Below are positions 32,495-35,693 of a stretch of DNA of 35,693 nt, piece by piece. Source of the DNA: Bradyrhizobium manausense (GTDB lineage Bacteria > Pseudomonadota > Alphaproteobacteria > Rhizobiales > Xanthobacteraceae); assembly GCF_001440035.1 (NCBI RefSeq), contig NZ_LJYG01000116.1, positions 330,267 to 365,959 of the forward strand. The letters are read 5' to 3'. Position numbers and translations under genes: made by a program. Every line of letters starts with the position of its first letter. The stretch's first letter is position 1. The notes beneath the pieces are model-generated. The model did not search any database. It was not told where the DNA came from and worked only from the letters and a program-made list of their open reading frames with translations.

Positions 32495-33205
32495 TCAGGC
32501 CGCGGCGGCAAAGCTGGTGACGTCGACGATGCGGTCGGCAATCAAATGCCTGACTTCGTCGTCATGGACAATGGCGACCATGGCCACGCCCTGGCGCTTC
32601 TTCTCGGCGACCAGCGCGACCACGACAGCGCGGTTGGCAGCGTCGAGCGAAGCGGTCGGCTCGTCCAGCAGCAGGATCGGCAGGTCCGAGATGAAGCCGC
32701 GCGCGATGTTGACGCGCTGCTGCTCGCCGCCGGAGAAGGTCGCGGGCGGCAGCCGCCAGAGCCTTTCAGGAATGTTGAGGCGATGCAGCAGCTCACCGGC
32801 GCGCGCTTGCGCATCGGCGCGAGTCACGCCGCCTGCGATCAGCGGCTCGGCGACGACATCGATAGTGGCCACACGAGGCACAGCGCGCAGGAACTGGCTG
32901 ACATAGCCGATGGTGGCGCGGCGGACGTTGAGCACTTGCCGTGGCTCGGCGGTGGCGAGATCGATCACCTCGCCGCGATGGCGGATGCCGATGCGACCGG
33001 AATCGCAGCGGTAATTGCCGAAGATCATCTTCAGGATCGAGGATTTGCCGGCGCCTGACGGGCCGGACAGCACGACACACTCGCCCGGCTGGACCTGAAA
33101 GGTCACGCCGCGCACGACAGGCAGCTCGATGCCGCCTTGCAGGTGCATCGTAAAGGTCTTGCCGGCATCGGCGATATCGATCATGGCGGTCATCGGAGAG
33201 CTCAT
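32495..33205 (-). CDS. phnL: Phosphonate C-P lyase ABC-type protein PhnL
   Basis: 236 residues. Walker A GPSGAGKSSI, signature FSGGEQQRVNIAR, Walker B ILLLDEPTASLD. PhnL has the ABC fold but belongs to the C-P lyase machinery rather than to a transporter and is needed for making the triphosphate nucleoside intermediate. ATG 33205 overlaps the phnK stop by 4 bases. Confidence 0.95.
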   Translation of the reverse strand: MSSPMTAMIDIADAGKTFTMHLQGGIELPVVRGVTFQVQPGECVVLSGPSGAGKSSILKMIFGNYRCDSGRIGIRHRGEVIDLATAEPRQVLNVRRATIGYVSQFLRAVPRVATIDVVAEPLIAGGVTRADAQARAGELLHRLNIPERLWRLPPATFSGGEQQRVNIARGFISDLPILLLDEPTASLDAANRAVVVALVAEKKRQGVAMVAIVHDDEVRHLIADRIVDVTSFAAAA

Positions 33206-33999
33206 GGCGGCAGAATCGAGGAGACGAGGAGCTGGGTATAGGGCTCACGCGGATCGTCGAGCACCTGGTCGGTGAGACCTGTCTCGACGACGCGGCCGCC
33301 CTTCATCACCATCACGCGATGCGAGAGGAGACGCGCCACCGCGAGATCATGGGTGACGATGACGACCGCGAGATGCAATTCGGCGACGAGATTGCGCAGG
33401 AGATCGAGCAGGCGCGCCTGCACGGAGACATCCAGACCGCCGGTCGGCTCATCCATGAACACCAGCCGCGGCCCGGTGACGAGGTTGCGCGCGATCTGGA
33501 GGCGCTGGCGCATGCCGCCGGAATAGGTCCGCGGCGCATCGTCGATACGCGCGACGTCGATCTCGACCCGGGTGAGCCAATCGGAAGCACTTTCGCGAAT
33601 CCGGCTATAATGGTTCCAGCCCACGGCCATCAATCGCTCGCCGACATTGGCGCCGGCCGAGACCGCCATGCGCAGGCCCTGCGCGGGGTCCTGATGCACA
33701 AAGCCCCAATCGGTGCGGAACAAGAGGCGACGCTCGGCCTCGCCGAGCGAGGCGAGATCGCGGGTGACGCCGTCGCGCATCCGATAGGATACCTGCCCGT
33801 CGCTCGCCGCGAGCTGGCCCGACAGCATTTGCAGCAATGTCGACTTGCCGGAGCCGGATTCGCCGACGATCGCCAGCACCTCGCCCGGATAGAGCGCGAA
33901 CGACACGTCACGGCAGGCGGCGATGCGGCCGTAGGACTTGCTGAGGGAGTTTGCGATCAGCAATGGCTGATCGGCTTCCTGAATATCCTGATCAGCCAT
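33202..33999 (-). CDS. phnK: Phosphonate C-P lyase ABC-type protein PhnK
   Basis: 265 residues. Walker A GESGSGKST, signature YSGGMRQRLQIARNL, Walker B RLVFMDEPTGGLD. Resembles the peptide-transporter ATPases, but in this operon it is PhnK, which docks on the PhnGHIJ core. The start overlaps phnJ by 8 bases. Confidence 0.95.
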   Translation of the reverse strand: MADQDIQEADQPLLIANSLSKSYGRIAACRDVSFALYPGEVLAIVGESGSGKSTLLQMLSGQLAASDGQVSYRMRDGVTRDLASLGEAERRLLFRTDWGFVHQDPAQGLRMAVSAGANVGERLMAVGWNHYSRIRESASDWLTRVEIDVARIDDAPRTYSGGMRQRLQIARNLVTGPRLVFMDEPTGGLDVSVQARLLDLLRNLVAELHLAVVIVTHDLAVARLLSHRVMVMKGGRVVETGLTDQVLDDPREPYTQLLVSSILPP

Positions 34000-34888
34000 T
34001 GGATGCCTCCGGCGCCTTGTCCTTGTAGGGTGCGGCGCTCAGGGCACCGTGATGGCCGGCAGCCTGACGGCCCTCGCAATAGTCGGTGTCGGAGCAGACG
34101 AACATGCGGCTGCCCTTGTCGTCGGTGACAATCTCGTCGAGATAAGAGTCTTCGGCGCCGCACAGCGTGCAGGGCGCGTTGAAACGATACGGCTCGAACG
34201 GGTGATCCTCGAAATCGAGCGACACCACCCGAGTGTAAGGCGGGATCGCGTAGATGCGCTTCTCGCGGCCGGCGCCGAACAATTGCAAGGCCGGGCAATT
34301 GTCCATCTTGGGATTGTCGAATTTCGGCGTCGGCGACGGGTCCATCACATAGCGCGCGTTCACCTTGACCGGATAGGCATAGGCGGTCGCGATGTGGCCG
34401 AAGCGGGCGATGTCCTCATAAAGCTTCACATGCATAAGGCCATATTCGGCGAGCGCGTGCATGCGGCGGGTCTCGGTCTCGCGCGGCTCGAGGAAGCGCA
34501 GCGGCTCCGGGATCGGCACCTGATAGACCAGCACCTGCTTTTCGTGCAGCGCGGTCTCCGGGATGCGGTGACGGGTCTGGATTACGGTCGCCTCGTCGGT
34601 CGACGTCGTGGTGGCGACGCCCGCGGTCTTGGCGAAGAATTTGCGGATCGAGATCGCGTTGGTGGTGTCGTCCGAGCCCTGGTCGATCACCTTCAGCACG
34701 TCCCTAGGGCCCAGGATCGCGGCGGTCACCTGCACGCCGCCGGTGCCCCAGCCATAGGGCATCGGCATTTCACGGCTGGCGAACGGCACCTGATAGCCGG
34801 GGATCGCGATCGCTTTCAGGATGGCGCGGCGGATCATCCGCTTGGTTTGTTCGTCCAGATAAGCGAAGTTGTAGGCAGGCGCGTTCAT
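33992..34888 (-). CDS. phnJ: Alpha-D-ribose 1-methylphosphonate 5-phosphate C-P lyase PhnJ
   Basis: 298 residues. N-terminal YNFAYLDEQTKRMIRRAILKAIAIPGYQVPFASREMPMPYGWGTGG in pattern, and the iron-sulfur cysteines CTLC ... CSDTDYC near the C-terminus (C-x2-C then C-x5-C), as in E. coli PhnJ. This radical-SAM enzyme cuts the carbon-phosphorus bond and releases methane from methylphosphonate. Its ATG overlaps the phnI stop by 4 bases. Confidence 0.97.
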   Translation of the reverse strand: MNAPAYNFAYLDEQTKRMIRRAILKAIAIPGYQVPFASREMPMPYGWGTGGVQVTAAILGPRDVLKVIDQGSDDTTNAISIRKFFAKTAGVATTTSTDEATVIQTRHRIPETALHEKQVLVYQVPIPEPLRFLEPRETETRRMHALAEYGLMHVKLYEDIARFGHIATAYAYPVKVNARYVMDPSPTPKFDNPKMDNCPALQLFGAGREKRIYAIPPYTRVVSLDFEDHPFEPYRFNAPCTLCGAEDSYLDEIVTDDKGSRMFVCSDTDYCEGRQAAGHHGALSAAPYKDKAPEASNG

Positions 34889-35693
34889 TCCGCGGCCTCC
34901 TTCATGGCATCGGTCGTATTGGCCTCGGCGGAAGCTTCGGCAAATTCCTTGCGCAGCTTGCGCAAGAGGCCAAGCTCGGACTGGAAGTCGACGTAATGCG
35001 GCAGCTTCAGATGCTCGACAAAACCAGTCGCCTGCACGTTGTCCGAATGCGACAACACGAATTCTTCATCTTGCGCCGGGGCGAGGGCTTCTTCTCCGAG
35101 CTCGCGGGCACGCAGCGCCCGATCGACCAGCGCCATTGACATGGTCTTGCGCTCACTTTGGCCGAAGGCGAGGCCATAGCCGCGGGTGAAGCACGGCGCT
35201 TCGGTGGCCGAGCCCTTGAACTGGTTGACCATCTGGCACTCGGTCAGTTCGATCGAACCAAGCGGCACGGCGAAGCCGACGTCCTCAGCTGTGAATTCGA
35301 CCTCAACCTCGCCGAAGCGGATCTCGCCGGCGAAGGGGTGATTGCGGCCGTAACCGCGTTGGGTGGAATAGCCCATCGCCAGCAGAAAACCTTCATCGCC
35401 GCGGGCGAGATTTTGCAGGCGCAAATCGCGGTCAGCCGGGAAGTTCAGCGGCTCCCGCGTGAGATCGCCGACGCTGGCGCCGTCTTCGGCCTGTGGCGAT
35501 GATTCGATCAGTCCGTCGCGGCCGAGAATGTCGGTCACGCGCGGCGTCGGCGCCGTTGAGGCTTCGGCCACGGCCGGCGCTTCCGGCACAAAACCCTGGG
35601 CGAGCGAGGGATCGAGCAGGCGATGCGTGTAGTCGAAGGTCGGCCCGAGGATCTGGCCGCCGGGAATGTCCTTGAAGGTGGAGGACACCCGCC
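34885..35693 (-). CDS. phnI: C-P lyase subunit PhnI, 3' part
   Basis: The C-terminal 268 residues or so; the gene enters from the right edge, full length being about 355-370. Visible: FKDIPGGQILGPTFDYTHRLLDPSLAQGF, GYSTQRGYGRNHPFAGEIRFGEVEVEF, and CFTRGYGLAFGQSERKTMSMALVDRAL. PhnI exchanges the base of ATP for the phosphonate within the PhnGHIJ complex. The GTG at 35688 is an internal valine, not the start. PhnG and PhnH are expected further upstream. Confidence 0.96.
   Translation of the reverse strand, partial: RVSSTFKDIPGGQILGPTFDYTHRLLDPSLAQGFVPEAPAVAEASTAPTPRVTDILGRDGLIESSPQAEDGASVGDLTREPLNFPADRDLRLQNLARGDEGFLLAMGYSTQRGYGRNHPFAGEIRFGEVEVEFTAEDVGFAVPLGSIELTECQMVNQFKGSATEAPCFTRGYGLAFGQSERKTMSMALVDRALRARELGEEALAPAQDEEFVLSHSDNVQATGFVEHLKLPHYVDFQSELGLLRKLRKEFAEASAEANTTDAMKEAAE

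Overview
The window reads as a chromosomal segment of an alphaproteobacterium, most likely Bradyrhizobium or a close relative. The reasons are the hisD/UPF0262/LMW-phosphatase/maf/yacG neighbourhood, an avidin that resembles bradavidin II, an H-NS-like protein of the rhizobial type, and many copies of the GTAGCCCGGATGG palindrome common between genes in that group. This assignment comes from recognition, not from a search.

Layout. 1-3062: the 3' part of a sugar-type ABC transporter ATPase and a family 31 glycosidase. 3063-11456: a patchy, more AT-rich accessory region that ends at tRNA-Phe. It holds a secreted avidin, a truncated quinone-oxidoreductase-like gene, a methyltransferase, an ABC solute-binding gene with a large internal deletion, an H-NS-like protein, an exported protein, a NYN-domain protein, a small zinc-knuckle-like protein, a two-pore potassium-channel-like protein and an integrase remnant beside the tRNA. 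I infer a decayed genomic island. 11706-15663: a minus-strand core block, DUF2948 - hisD - UPF0262 - LMW phosphatase - maf - yacG. 15821-19909: chloroperoxidase-like hydrolase, four-helix membrane protein, EthD protein, and a cyclic-nucleotide-domain/thioredoxin-reductase-like flavoprotein. 20225: tRNA-Thr, followed by about 1.2 kb of repeat-derived DNA. 21494-24538: HAD phosphatase plus cyclic-nucleotide-binding protein, a five-copy palindrome array, and a heme-type membrane protein with a Tat-exported partner. 24724-28514: luciferase-like monooxygenase, O-acetylhomoserine sulfhydrylase, alpha/beta hydrolase, DUF6496 protein. 28521-29933: an orphan sulfonate-binding protein (ssuA) preceded by a small protein and, further upstream, a 31-codon ORF ending in four cysteine codons. 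30104-35693: a carbon-phosphorus lyase operon, phnI-J-K-L-M-N, with a PPOX-type flavoprotein as its last gene.

How the genes work together. The phn genes overlap or nearly touch and should be one transcript that breaks down phosphonates. The ssuA unit has its own promoter, an operator-like dyad, a polycysteine ORF and competing RNA stems. Together these look like a cysteine-sensing leader controlling sulfonate capture, and this is the strongest candidate in the window for an undescribed regulatory element. The palindrome array at 22703-23416 is also unusual: its spacers are stitched from pieces of both flanking genes.
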